Notes: a model not told the origin generated them from the sequence alone. A DNA stretch of 7,521 bases from JAHDBG01 sp963922685 (GCA_963922685.1 CAWUJM010000061.1:1-7521), one strand, 5' to 3'. Positions 1 through 7,103 are shown, counted from the first letter of the stretch. Program-made: numbers and translations.

Positions 1-256
1 AACGCTTGCCAGAAACCTGTGGTAGCAAATCACCACATCAGTTTGAATCGCACCCTTGATCACTTGTTCGGTATAAGTGTATTTGTAAGTCACCTAATGT
101 CAGAGTCTGGCTCGGAAAATACCCCAGTAATGGGGTTTTCGTATATAGCCCTGACTCAATTGTAACAAGAGACGGGGAATCAAACCCTGAGATCACTACT
201 GTGCAACAGGATATTGGCACCATTGCCGTGCCGACCCGGATTCTCTCAGATTTCAG
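1..256 (-). pseudogene. Possible remnant of a secreted beta-repeat protein, in frame after the TAA of the preceding gene
   Basis: No intact gene is convincing here. On the minus strand the frame of the hypothetical gene at 697-257 continues after its TAA for 11 codons, reaches an ATG at 223-221 and stays open to a TGA at 40-38. The peptide contains TVVISGFDSP, TIESGLY and TLTLGDLQIHLYRTSDQ. The order of these pieces resembles extracellular beta-sandwich repeats of the type 'vtGid.p..isi.gG.ys......a.tv.nGD.v.v..tSs'; this is by-eye recall of a family pattern, not a search. A shift of one base near position 50 would keep an open frame to the window edge (AIQTDVVICYHRFLASV). That would suit a frameshifted or eroded gene, or the middle of a longer one. 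The ATG at 223 has no good Shine-Dalgarno. It could equally be non-coding DNA with a chance open frame. Confidence 0.3.
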
Positions 257-697
257 TTACAGACAGACAATCATGTTATTGTCAGATTTATTGCTCGCTG
301 AGTAACTGAAATTGACCCGCTGACTCAGCTGTGCTTCGTTTTTGTTGGTATTGATATCACTCCAGACATTGAAGCGAATTAAGTAAGTTCCGGACTCATT
401 AGCAAGATCCAGCTGAGAACGATATCTGAGAACCATCAGCTGACAGAAGGCAATCGCCGGATCCGTTCCGGCAGGCATCAGATTATGGAAATGTCGAAAC
501 TTGGCAACATTCAGAATATATTCCATATCTGCTGATGCTCTGCCACTGCTGGCGTCTCTGAACCAGATACACTTATCATTTCTGTGTACTTCATGATTCT
601 TATAGTCCAGAATCTTGCAGGATTCAACATAACGTCTGAACTCATCAAATCCCGGATAGGTCTGATCGCTCCACTTTCTTATGACCGCGCCGCCCAT
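257..697 (-). CDS. Hypothetical protein, 146 aa, AT-rich, family not recognised
   Basis: I do not recognise this protein. The start is set at the ATG at 697-695 because AGGGAG (710-705) lies seven bases upstream; an ATG two codons earlier (703) is too close to it. The frame is open further upstream to a GTG at 787, but that stretch holds a hairpin and no ribosome binding site. The product begins MGGAVIRKWSDQTYPGF. It has no signal peptide or membrane segment, is rich in aromatic and charged residues (FRRYVESC, KCIWFRDASS, KFRHFHNLMPAG) and has four scattered cysteines. The C-terminal half (QLMVLRYR, TYLIRFNVWSD, QRVNFSYSAS) looks beta-rich. Local GC is about 37-45%, below that of the operon upstream, and AGA and ATA codons appear, so acquisition by transfer is possible. 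The same frame continues past the TAA at 257, so the gene may be a truncated piece of a longer one. It lies 96 bases after the RDD gene in the same direction. Confidence 0.5.
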   Translation of the reverse strand: MGGAVIRKWSDQTYPGFDEFRRYVESCKILDYKNHEVHRNDKCIWFRDASSGRASADMEYILNVAKFRHFHNLMPAGTDPAIAFCQLMVLRYRSQLDLANESGTYLIRFNVWSDINTNKNEAQLSQRVNFSYSASNKSDNNMIVCL

Positions 698-704
698 AAT
701 CATT

Positions 705-710
705 CTCCCT
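705..710 (-). promoter_or_regulatory. Ribosome binding site that sets the start of the 697-257 gene
   Basis: The minus-strand sequence AGGGAG lies seven bases before the ATG at 697-695 and only one base before the ATG at 703. The spacing favours the inner ATG and argues against the longer reading from the GTG at 787. Confidence 0.5.
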
Positions 711-729
711 GATATTGTTAAGATAAAGG

Positions 730-750
730 CTCGTTCCTTTGCAGAACGAG
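730..750 (-). terminator. Hairpin after the RDD gene, possible terminator of the aatA-RDD operon
   Basis: On the minus strand CTCGTTC, a seven-base loop TGCAAAG, and GAACGAG form a perfect 7-bp stem, followed by CCTTTATCTT. It lies 43 bases after the RDD stop and before the ribosome binding site of the next gene. The T-run is broken and the stem short, so it may be a weak or partial terminator, or simply a stable mRNA 3' end. Confidence 0.4.
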
Positions 751-793
751 GATATAAACAAACGGTGGATTTTCCGTTCCGGGACACCCCGGA

Positions 794-1243
794 TCAGAGG
801 TGCTTTTTAGCGACCAGCACCAGACAGGTGCCGGAAAGCCGATCATGCCAGCTACGTTGTTCCGGATCAACTGCAATCCAGATATAACCCAGACCGCACG
901 CGAGCCACGACAATATCGCAGCAAGATAACGTTTGATTGCCTGATGCAGGCTGACAGGCTGACCTTGTGGTGTCACCAGCCGGATGCGCCAGGCACGCAT
1001 TCCCAATGTCTGCCCACCATGGGTCCAGAACCCGACCAAAAAACTGGATGGAGCAAGTGTATAATAAAGCTGCAATGGGATGCGACTGATTTCAGTGCCA
1101 TAAGCCAGCAACAACTGCCGGATAAAGGTATCTGCAATGGCACCCAGTAAGATCAGGCCAGCTATCAGCCAGCTATCGTAAAAGATCGCTGCCAGCACAC
1201 GCCACAAACCGGGATGACTGAAAGAGTCTGGTCTTTGTTGCAA
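794..1243 (-). CDS. RDD family integral membrane protein, 149 aa
   Basis: This is a small inner-membrane protein of the RDD family, named for conserved Arg and Asp residues; the function of most members is unknown, and some are suggested to act in transport. It shows Arg15 and Asp23 around the first hydrophobic segment (about residues 16-38), a second segment near 58-74, the family signature GGQTLGMRAWRIRLV (76-90), a third segment near 106-125, and the C-terminal WHDRLSGT with Asp134. The length is normal for the family. The only usable start is a TTG at 1243-1241 (TTG CAA CAA); the frame is closed by a TGA within the end of sucD, and no clear Shine-Dalgarno is seen. It begins 13 bases after sucD and is probably the last gene of the operon, translated from the sucCD message. 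No functional link to SucCD is evident. Confidence 0.88.
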   Translation of the reverse strand: MQQRPDSFSHPGLWRVLAAIFYDSWLIAGLILLGAIADTFIRQLLLAYGTEISRIPLQLYYTLAPSSFLVGFWTHGGQTLGMRAWRIRLVTPQGQPVSLHQAIKRYLAAILSWLACGLGYIWIAVDPEQRSWHDRLSGTCLVLVAKKHL

Positions 1244-1256
1244 AGTCTGGATACGT

Positions 1257-2129
1257 TCAGGACATCACATCCAGAATCGTAGCACCAATCTGTGCCGGTG
1301 AGACAACCGTGTGTACACCAGCAGCCTGTAATGCCGCAATCTTGCCTTCTGCAGTCCCCTTACCGCCGCTGATAATCGCACCTGCGTGTCCCATCCGTTT
1401 GCCAGGTGGTGCAGTGACGCCGGCGATATAAGCGACTACCGGCTTACTCATCTGTGACCGGATATAGTCAGCAGCAGTTTCTTCTGCACTACCACCGATT
1501 TCACCCACCAGCACAACCCCTTCGGTCCCGGGATCCTGCTCAAACAACGCCAGGCAATCGACAAAGCTCATACCAGATATCGGATCACCGCCGATACCAA
1601 CACAGGTGCTCTGACCGAGTCCGGCCTGTGTGGTCTGATATACCGCCTCATAGGTCAGAGTGCCGGAGCGGGAGACGATGCCGATCTTGCCCGATTGATG
1701 GATATCACCCGGCATGATACCCATCTTGCAGGCACCAGGTGTGATCACGCCCGGGCAGTTCGGCCCGATCAGGCGGCTGTCCGGATAATGTTGTAATGCA
1801 GCCTTCACGCTGACCATGTCCAGTACCGGAATACCCTCGGTAATGCACACAATGACTGCAATACCGGCATCCGCAGCTTCCAGAATGGCATCCGCAGCAA
1901 ATGCGGCCGGAACATAAATCATGCTGGCATTGGCACCAGTCCGGGTGACTGCAGCATGTACTGTGTCAAACACCGGACGATCCAGATGGCGTTGTCCACC
2001 CTTCCCCGGCGTGACACCACCAACCAGTTGCGTACCATAGGCGATAGCCTGTTCGGCATGAAAGGTACCCTGTCTTCCGGTGAAACCCTGGCAGATCACC
2101 CGGCTATTCTGGTCAATCAGGATACTCAT
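1257..2129 (-). CDS. sucD: Succinate-CoA ligase (ADP-forming), alpha subunit
   Basis: SucD is the CoA-binding, phosphohistidine-carrying subunit of succinyl-CoA synthetase. With SucC it converts succinyl-CoA, ADP (or GDP) and phosphate to succinate, CoA and ATP (or GTP) in the cytoplasmic TCA cycle. Visible landmarks are the Rossmann CoA-binding N-terminus with GFTGRQGTFH (residues 15-24), CITEGIP (95-101), GPNCPG (122-127), the ligase domain with SRSGTLTYE (153-161), VGEIGG (208-213), and the active-site histidine His248 in GHAGAIISGGKGTA. Length 290 aa matches the E. coli protein (289), so it is complete. The ATG overlaps the sucC stop as ATGA and is preceded at six bases by AGGAGG, indicating translational coupling and balanced subunit production. 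It is followed after 13 bases by the RDD gene. Confidence 0.98.
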   Translation of the reverse strand: MSILIDQNSRVICQGFTGRQGTFHAEQAIAYGTQLVGGVTPGKGGQRHLDRPVFDTVHAAVTRTGANASMIYVPAAFAADAILEAADAGIAVIVCITEGIPVLDMVSVKAALQHYPDSRLIGPNCPGVITPGACKMGIMPGDIHQSGKIGIVSRSGTLTYEAVYQTTQAGLGQSTCVGIGGDPISGMSFVDCLALFEQDPGTEGVVLVGEIGGSAEETAADYIRSQMSKPVVAYIAGVTAPPGKRMGHAGAIISGGKGTAEGKIAALQAAGVHTVVSPAQIGATILDVMS

Positions 2130-3295
2130 GCCCTGCCTCCTGCAACAGCAACGACCTGTCTGGCGGCTTCGGTTAAATCGGCTGCAGTCGTCACCTGTAA
2201 ATCACTGGCTGCCAGTCTTGCCAGCCCTTCCGTTGCCCGGGTACCCGCCAGGCGCACCACGACCGGAACCGGTATGCCCACCTGCTGCGCCGCACTAAGG
2301 ATACCATCAGCAATCAGATCACAACGCACGATGCCACCAAAGATATTCACCAGTATGGCTGCGACCTTATCATCCGATAAAATCAGCTTGAATGCCTCTG
2401 TGACCCGTTCCACAGTTGTACCACCACCAACATCCAGAAAATTGGCAGGCATCCCACCTTGTAATCTGACCAGATCCAGTGTCGCCATTGCCAGACCGGC
2501 ACCATTCACCATACAACCGATATTACCATCCAGCGTAATATAGTTCAGGTCATGCTCAGCAGCGCGCGCCTCACGCACATCTTCCTGACTAATATCACGC
2601 ATCGTTTGCCAGTCTTTGTGCCGGTACGCCGCATTGCTGTCCAGGTTAATCTTCGCATCCAGTGCGAGCAGATCACCGGTTTCTGTGACGATGAGTGGGT
2701 TGATCTCAACCAGACTGGCATCCTCACTCTGCACCAGCTCAACCAGACTGAATAAAATTTTTTGTAATGACCTGATCTGTGTGCCAGTCAGACCCAACGC
2801 AAATCCCAGACGACGGCACTGGTAGGGTTGCAGATCAGCACCCGGATCAACTGTTAGTGTGAAGATCTGTTCCGGTGTGGCTGCAGCAACTTCTTCAATA
2901 TTCATACCGCCGGCCTGTGACGCCATCAGCAGAATGCGTTGTGTTTCACGATCAATCAGAGCACTCAGATACAATTCGGTTGCGATAGCACTCGGCTCTT
3001 CAACCAGAACACAACTGACCGGTAGCCCGGCAGGTCCGGTCTGTCGGGTCACGATCGGCGCACTCAGCATCTGCCCGGCAGCCTGCTGTACCTGCGCCAG
3101 CGTATCTGCGAGCACCACACCTCCGGCCTTGCCTCGGCCACCAGTGTGGGCCTGAGCCTTGACCACCCAACGCTGACCACCGAGTTCCTGTGCGGCCTGC
3201 CGGGCCTGTTCTGCAGTATCTGCTGTGATGCCTAAAGGTACCGGGATACGATAGCCTGCAAACAGCCGTTTGGCCTGATATTCATGTAAATTCAC
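2126..3295 (-). CDS. sucC: Succinate-CoA ligase (ADP-forming), beta subunit
   Basis: SucC is the nucleotide- and succinate-binding subunit of succinyl-CoA synthetase. The protein starts MNLHEYQAK, has an ATP-grasp domain with Lys46 and the glycine-rich GGRGKAGG (52-59), metal-binding positions Asn199 (VEINP) and Asp213 (ALDAKI) matching E. coli numbering, and a C-terminal ligase domain with GCMVNGAGLAM (260-270), LDVGGG (287-292), NIFGGI (317-322) and RLAGTRATEG (348-357). It is 389 aa against 388 in E. coli, so complete. The start is GTG at 3295-3293, fixed by the conserved N-terminus; a purine-rich GAGGGAG lies about 11 bases upstream, a little far. It lies 21 bases after the pseudopilin gene and overlaps sucD by ATGA. 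Unlike in E. coli, no sucAB genes are beside it in this window. Nucleotide preference (ATP or GTP) cannot be read reliably by eye. Confidence 0.98.
   Translation of the reverse strand: MNLHEYQAKRLFAGYRIPVPLGITADTAEQARQAAQELGGQRWVVKAQAHTGGRGKAGGVVLADTLAQVQQAAGQMLSAPIVTRQTGPAGLPVSCVLVEEPSAIATELYLSALIDRETQRILLMASQAGGMNIEEVAAATPEQIFTLTVDPGADLQPYQCRRLGFALGLTGTQIRSLQKILFSLVELVQSEDASLVEINPLIVTETGDLLALDAKINLDSNAAYRHKDWQTMRDISQEDVREARAAEHDLNYITLDGNIGCMVNGAGLAMATLDLVRLQGGMPANFLDVGGGTTVERVTEAFKLILSDDKVAAILVNIFGGIVRCDLIADGILSAAQQVGIPVPVVVRLAGTRATEGLARLAASDLQVTTAADLTEAARQVVAVAGGRA
2136..2141 (-). promoter_or_regulatory. Strong Shine-Dalgarno of sucD inside the end of sucC
   Basis: AGGAGG on the minus strand lies six bases before the sucD ATG and within the last codons of sucC. 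With the ATGA overlap it supports re-initiation and coupled translation of the two subunits. Confidence 0.75.
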
Positions 3296-3316
3296 GCTGA
3301 AGGCTTCTCCCTCAAT

Positions 3317-3871
3317 TTAAGATATCGTGCAGACTACCGGCTTCCCGTTGCCGAGCGTATCAGCAAGCCGGACACGTCCACTGCCGTGCACAATCAGTGT
3401 ACGATTCAGGGCCGGGTGGTGATACGCACAGAAACGTATTGTCACATTACTACCCCAGGCACTGCCATCCATCCGATAACGAATCGCCCTGCGCCCGCTG
3501 CTGGTCTGAATCAGTACCCCGGCACGTGCCGCTGTACTCACACGTAAGCGGACTTCCTGCGCCTCGCGTTGTTTGTTCCCGTTCGTATCGACGAATACCA
3601 TATAGCCGGTGTGCCAGGATTGGTAGTGACCGCTACACTGCAGCATGTCCTGACTAGGGCACAGGGTAATGGTCTGATTCCGCATCACAGCGGTTTGCCG
3701 GGCGAATTGTAATAACGCGTAAAACTGCTGACGCTCAGCAATAATCAGATTGTTTTCGACCAGATATCCCCAATGGGGTATGCCGATGCCCAGTAAGATA
3801 CTGGCCACAGCCAGTGTCATCGTCAGCTGTAGCAGGCTATACCCTGACCGGGCAGGTACAACGTCAGTCAG
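3317..3871 (-). CDS. FimT/GspH-family type IV pseudopilin with prepilin leader and apparent non-ATG start
   Basis: This is a minor pilin or pseudopilin-like protein, expected to be processed by a PilD-type prepilin peptidase and held in the inner membrane before any assembly. The leader motif is PARSG|YSLLQLTMTLAV: Gly(-1), an aromatic +1 residue, then a hydrophobic helix ending ILLGIGIP. The C-terminal region carries the GspH/FimT pattern TIRFCAYH and LIVHGSGRVRL. The first ATG in frame (3820) falls after the cleavage site, so the real start must be upstream. The frame is open back to a TAG before codon ATC 3892, with no ATG, GTG or TTG between; CTG at 3871-3869 would give a 10-residue leader, ten being within the usual range, for 184 aa in total. 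That CTG overlaps the aminotransferase stop (3866-3864). Residue +5 is Gln instead of the usual Glu, unusual for FimT/GspH. It sits between aatA and sucC, away from any visible pilus gene. Start codon choice is an inference; the family is fairly sure. Confidence 0.8.
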   Translation of the reverse strand: MTDVVPARSGYSLLQLTMTLAVASILLGIGIPHWGYLVENNLIIAERQQFYALLQFARQTAVMRNQTITLCPSQDMLQCSGHYQSWHTGYMVFVDTNGNKQREAQEVRLRVSTAARAGVLIQTSSGRRAIRYRMDGSAWGSNVTIRFCAYHHPALNRTLIVHGSGRVRLADTLGNGKPVVCTIS

Positions 3872-5051
3872 GTATCTGCTCTGCCAGTTGATCTAAGGCC
3901 TGCTGCAGATTCTGTTCACTGGTTGCAATTGAAATACGGACATGGCCCGGCATACCGAACGCACTGCCCGGCACCAGCGCAATACCAGCCTGTTCAATCA
4001 GATATTCGACCAGCTGCACATCATTCTGTACGCCCGGTAGCCTGTCAATCAGACCCTGCACCGCCGGGAAGACATAAAAGGTGCCGTCGGTGGCAGCACA
4101 CTGAATGCCCGGCATCTGGTTAAGTCGTGCCACAACTTTGTCATGCCGTCGCCTGAACGCCGTGACCATCCCGGCCACGCAATCCTGTGGTCCACTCAGT
4201 GCAGCCATTGCAGCTGCCTGCGACACAGAAGCCGGATTTGACGTACTCTGCGACTGGATCTTTTTCATTGCCCCGATGATTGACGCAGCACCTGCCGCAT
4301 AACCGATACGCCAGCCGGTCATCGCATACGCCTTAGAGACGCCATTTAACACCAAAGTCCGGTCATACAGATCGGGACAAACCTGCACAATATTCCGGAA
4401 GCTGCCAGGTTGCCAGAGGACATGCTCGTACATGTCATCAGAGGCAATCAGAATATCGGGATGTTCACGTAATACCTCACCCAGAGCAGCCAGTTCATCT
4501 GCAGTATACGCCATCCCGGTCGGATTGGACGGACTGTTGAGCACCACCAGTCGGGTGCGGGGTGTGATCGCAGACGCCAGCTGTTCCGCCTGCATCCTGA
4601 AATGATATGCCGCTGTCGTCGGTACAATCACTGGCTGACTATCCGCCAGCAACACCATATCCGGGTACGAAACCCAGTAAGGTGCCGGAATAATCACCTC
4701 ATCCCCGGCATTCAGCAAGGCCTGCGCCAGATTGTAAAAGCTTTGTTTGCCACCACACGAGACCAGGATCTGCTCCGGAACATAATCCAACTGGTTATCC
4801 CGTGCAAATTTCTGCACAATGGCCTGTTTCAGGCCGGGTGTGCCATCTACCGGCGTATACTTGGTCTGTCCGGCCTGAATCGCGGCAATCGCAGCGGCCT
4901 TGATATGTTGCGGGGTATCAAAATCCGGCTCACCGGCACCCAGGCCGATGACAGGTTGCCCGGCAGCACGCAACGCATATACGCGCGCCGTGAGGGCCAT
5001 AGTCGCAGAAGGTCTGACCGCCTGTACCCGGTCTGATAAAACTGGATGCAT
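3864..5051 (-). CDS. aatA: Aspartate aminotransferase-type PLP enzyme (class I, prokaryotic AatA-like subgroup)
   Basis: This is a cytoplasmic PLP-dependent transaminase, most likely exchanging amino groups between aspartate/oxaloacetate and glutamate/2-oxoglutarate; members of this subgroup sometimes also act on prephenate. Visible landmarks are VRPSATMAL (12-20), GAGEPDFDTP (38-47), KYTPVDG (64-70), GGKQ (100-103), the PYWVSYP loop (124-130), NSPSNPTG (172-179), the PLP-contacting SDDMYEH (204-210), the Schiff-base lysine Lys240 in NGVSKAYAMTGWRIGY, and Arg372 in HVRISIATSE, expected to bind the substrate carboxylate. The layout resembles the Thermus-type enzyme more than E. coli AspC. Length 395 aa is normal. 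The ATG at 5051 has no strong Shine-Dalgarno. It is first in the operon with the pseudopilin, sucC, sucD and RDD genes, and diverges from uvrB across 35 bases. Exact substrate range is uncertain; aspC is an alternative name. Confidence 0.9.
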   Translation of the reverse strand: MHPVLSDRVQAVRPSATMALTARVYALRAAGQPVIGLGAGEPDFDTPQHIKAAAIAAIQAGQTKYTPVDGTPGLKQAIVQKFARDNQLDYVPEQILVSCGGKQSFYNLAQALLNAGDEVIIPAPYWVSYPDMVLLADSQPVIVPTTAAYHFRMQAEQLASAITPRTRLVVLNSPSNPTGMAYTADELAALGEVLREHPDILIASDDMYEHVLWQPGSFRNIVQVCPDLYDRTLVLNGVSKAYAMTGWRIGYAAGAASIIGAMKKIQSQSTSNPASVSQAAAMAALSGPQDCVAGMVTAFRRRHDKVVARLNQMPGIQCAATDGTFYVFPAVQGLIDRLPGVQNDVQLVEYLIEQAGIALVPGSAFGMPGHVRISIATSEQNLQQALDQLAEQIPD

Positions 5052-5077
5052 CGTAAGTTAATAAGATAGTGGAATCT

Positions 5078-5107
5078 TCTATAGATATGTCAGCGAAAAC
5101 ATTTCAA
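5078..5107 (-). promoter_or_regulatory. Candidate sigma-70-type promoter for the aatA-sucCD operon, inside the 5' end of uvrB
   Basis: On the minus strand TTGAAA (5107-5102) and TATAGA (5083-5078) are separated by 18 bases, which would place transcription start about 20 bases before the aatA ATG at 5051. The -35 half lies in uvrB codons. The match is five of six for the -35 and four of six for the -10, so it is plausible but unproven. No comparably clear plus-strand promoter for uvrB, and no SOS-type CTGT-N8-ACAG box, was seen in 5000-5086. Confidence 0.3.
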
Positions 5108-7081
5108 CTACACAGTGATTATCAGCCAGCCGGCGATCAGCCGCAGGCGATTCATCGCTTGGCGCAGGGCCTCAGTGCTGGCGAGGCAGGCCTGACCCTG
5201 CTCGGGGTAACCGGTTCCGGCAAGACCTTTACGGTTGCGAATGTGATTCAGCAGGTGCAGCGCCCGACCCTGATTATGGCACATAATAAAACATTAGCGG
5301 CTCAGCTTTACAGCGAGTTCAAACAGTTTTTTCCACACAATGCGGTGGAATATTTTGTATCGTATTATGATTATTATCAGCCGGAAGCCTATGTGGCTGC
5401 CTCTGACACCTTTATTGAAAAAGATGCCTCGCTGAATGAGCATGTGCAACAAATGCGCCTGTCAGCGACAAAGGCATTGCTGGAACGAAATGACTGTATT
5501 ATCGTCGCCACGGTCTCTGCCATTTACGGACTGGGTGATCCGCGTCAGTATCTGAGTATGATGTTATTACTCAGGTCCGGTGATTCAATTAACCAACGCC
5601 ATATTGTGCGGCGTCTGGCCGATTTACAATATACCCGGAATGACTTGGAACTGAAGCGGGGCACCTATCGGGTACGCGGCGAGGTAATTGATATCTACCC
5701 GGCAGAATCTGAAGACGAAGCGATCCGGGTTGAATTATTCGATGATGAAGTCGAATCACTGGCCGTATTTGATCCGTTGACCGGCACCATCAAGCGCAGA
5801 CCAGTCCGTTATACAGTCTATCCCAGGACACATTATGTGACGCCACGCGAGGTGATTCTGGCAGCCATTGATCAGGTCAGAACTGAACTGAAGCTGCAAC
5901 TGAGCAATTTACGCGAGCAGAATAAGCTGGTTGAAGCGCAACGTCTGGAACAGCGCACTCAGTTTGATATCGAAATGATGGTTGAACTGGGCTATTGCTC
6001 TGGTATCGAAAATTATTCACGCTACATTTCCGGACGTGATGCCGGGGAACCGCCACCAACCCTGTTCGATTATCTACCGGATAATGCCCTGCTGGTCATT
6101 GATGAATCACATGTGACGATTCCGCAGTTGGGTGGCATGTACCGGGGCGATCGCTCACGTAAAGAAAATCTGGTCGAGTATGGTTTCCGCCTGCCGTCTG
6201 CGCTGGATAATCGCCCGTTACGCTTTGAGGAGTTTGTGGCGCGCGCACCGCAAAGCATCTATGTTTCGGCAACACCAGGGCGGTATGAAACGGAATATGC
6301 TGGTACCGTGATTGAGCAGGTAGTGCGACCTACTGGTTTAGTGGATCCGGAGATTGAAGTTCGCCCGGCAGGTACCCAGGTTGATGATTTATTGTCTGAA
6401 ATTCAGTTGCGTATTCAGGCGCAGGAGCGGGTATTAGTCACGACGTTGACTAAAAGAATGGCAGAAGACCTGACTGATTATTTAGCAGAACATGAGATCC
6501 GGGTACGTTATCTGCATTCAGATATTGATACGGTGGAACGGGTTGAAATCATTCGTGACCTGCGCCTCGGCGTATTTGATGTGCTGATTGGCATCAATCT
6601 GTTACGTGAGGGGCTGGATATGCCGGAAGTATCGCTCGTGGCGATTTTAGATGCGGACAAGGAAGGTTTTCTGCGTTCAGAGTCCGCCCTGATTCAGACT
6701 ATCGGTCGTGCTGCACGTCACGTACGAGGTAAGGCGATTTTATACGGCGATGATGTAACGAGTTCTATGCAGCGAGCCATAGATGAGACACAACGCAGAC
6801 GGGATAAGCAATCTGCCTTTAATGCAGCACAGGGTATCATTCCGAAGACTGTGCAGAAAGGTGTTACTGATATCTTAGACACTGCCATGACGCATCGTAC
6901 GCCGCTGCATCAACGCCGCAAGATACAGACAGACCATGTGATAAAGCCAGCGGACCCTTTAACGGCACTGAAAGAAATCAAACGCTTGGAAAAAAACATG
7001 TATGCCCTGTCGCGTGAACTCAAATTTGAGGAAGCCGCAGAAATACGTGATCAGATAAAACAGATGCAACAGAGTTTTTAA
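5087..7081 (+). CDS. uvrB: Excinuclease ABC subunit B
   Basis: UvrB is the damage-verifying ATPase of nucleotide excision repair. It is loaded on DNA by UvrA, then recruits UvrC for dual incision. The protein starts MSAKTFQLHSDYQPAGDQP and shows Walker A GVTGSGKT (residues 40-47), the DNA-gripping beta-hairpin with YFVSYYDYYQPEAYV (89-103), the motif II box DESH (339-342), the helicase-like C-terminal core with GINLLREGLDMPEVS, QTIGRAAR (537-544), and a UVR coiled-coil domain (about 627-661, LEKNMYALSRELKFEEAAEI) that pairs with UvrC. At 664 aa it is complete (E. coli 673). The ATG at 5087 fits the family N-terminus better than a GTG at 5069, which would add MESSID; no strong Shine-Dalgarno supports either. 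It diverges from aatA. No SOS box was seen upstream, so SOS control is not supported by this window. Confidence 0.98.
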   Translation: MSAKTFQLHSDYQPAGDQPQAIHRLAQGLSAGEAGLTLLGVTGSGKTFTVANVIQQVQRPTLIMAHNKTLAAQLYSEFKQFFPHNAVEYFVSYYDYYQPEAYVAASDTFIEKDASLNEHVQQMRLSATKALLERNDCIIVATVSAIYGLGDPRQYLSMMLLLRSGDSINQRHIVRRLADLQYTRNDLELKRGTYRVRGEVIDIYPAESEDEAIRVELFDDEVESLAVFDPLTGTIKRRPVRYTVYPRTHYVTPREVILAAIDQVRTELKLQLSNLREQNKLVEAQRLEQRTQFDIEMMVELGYCSGIENYSRYISGRDAGEPPPTLFDYLPDNALLVIDESHVTIPQLGGMYRGDRSRKENLVEYGFRLPSALDNRPLRFEEFVARAPQSIYVSATPGRYETEYAGTVIEQVVRPTGLVDPEIEVRPAGTQVDDLLSEIQLRIQAQERVLVTTLTKRMAEDLTDYLAEHEIRVRYLHSDIDTVERVEIIRDLRLGVFDVLIGINLLREGLDMPEVSLVAILDADKEGFLRSESALIQTIGRAARHVRGKAILYGDDVTSSMQRAIDETQRRRDKQSAFNAAQGIIPKTVQKGVTDILDTAMTHRTPLHQRRKIQTDHVIKPADPLTALKEIKRLEKNMYALSRELKFEEAAEIRDQIKQMQQSF

Positions 7082-7103
7082 CTGTTTCTAACGGATGTAT
7101 CAT

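Noticed and set aside
18..37. Small inverted repeat TGTGGT / ACCACA with an 8-base loop
   Set aside because: It is only 6 bp, has no T-run and no clear context, and is compatible with chance.
698..787. Extension of the hypothetical gene to the GTG at 787
   Set aside because: This part contains the 730-750 hairpin and lacks a ribosome binding site at 787, while AGGGAG sits properly before the ATG at 697.
800..3155. Several plus-strand open frames opposite RDD, sucD and sucC (for example 1956-2543)
   Set aside because: They lie antisense to strongly conserved genes, and their translations show no recognisable domains; they are frame shadows.
5069..5086. GTG at 5069 as the start of uvrB
   Set aside because: It would add six residues (MESSID) not typical of UvrB; the ATG at 5087 matches the usual short N-terminus.
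5000..5086. LexA (SOS) box for uvrB
   Set aside because: A CTGT at 5022 is not followed by ACAG at the required spacing; no full palindrome is present.
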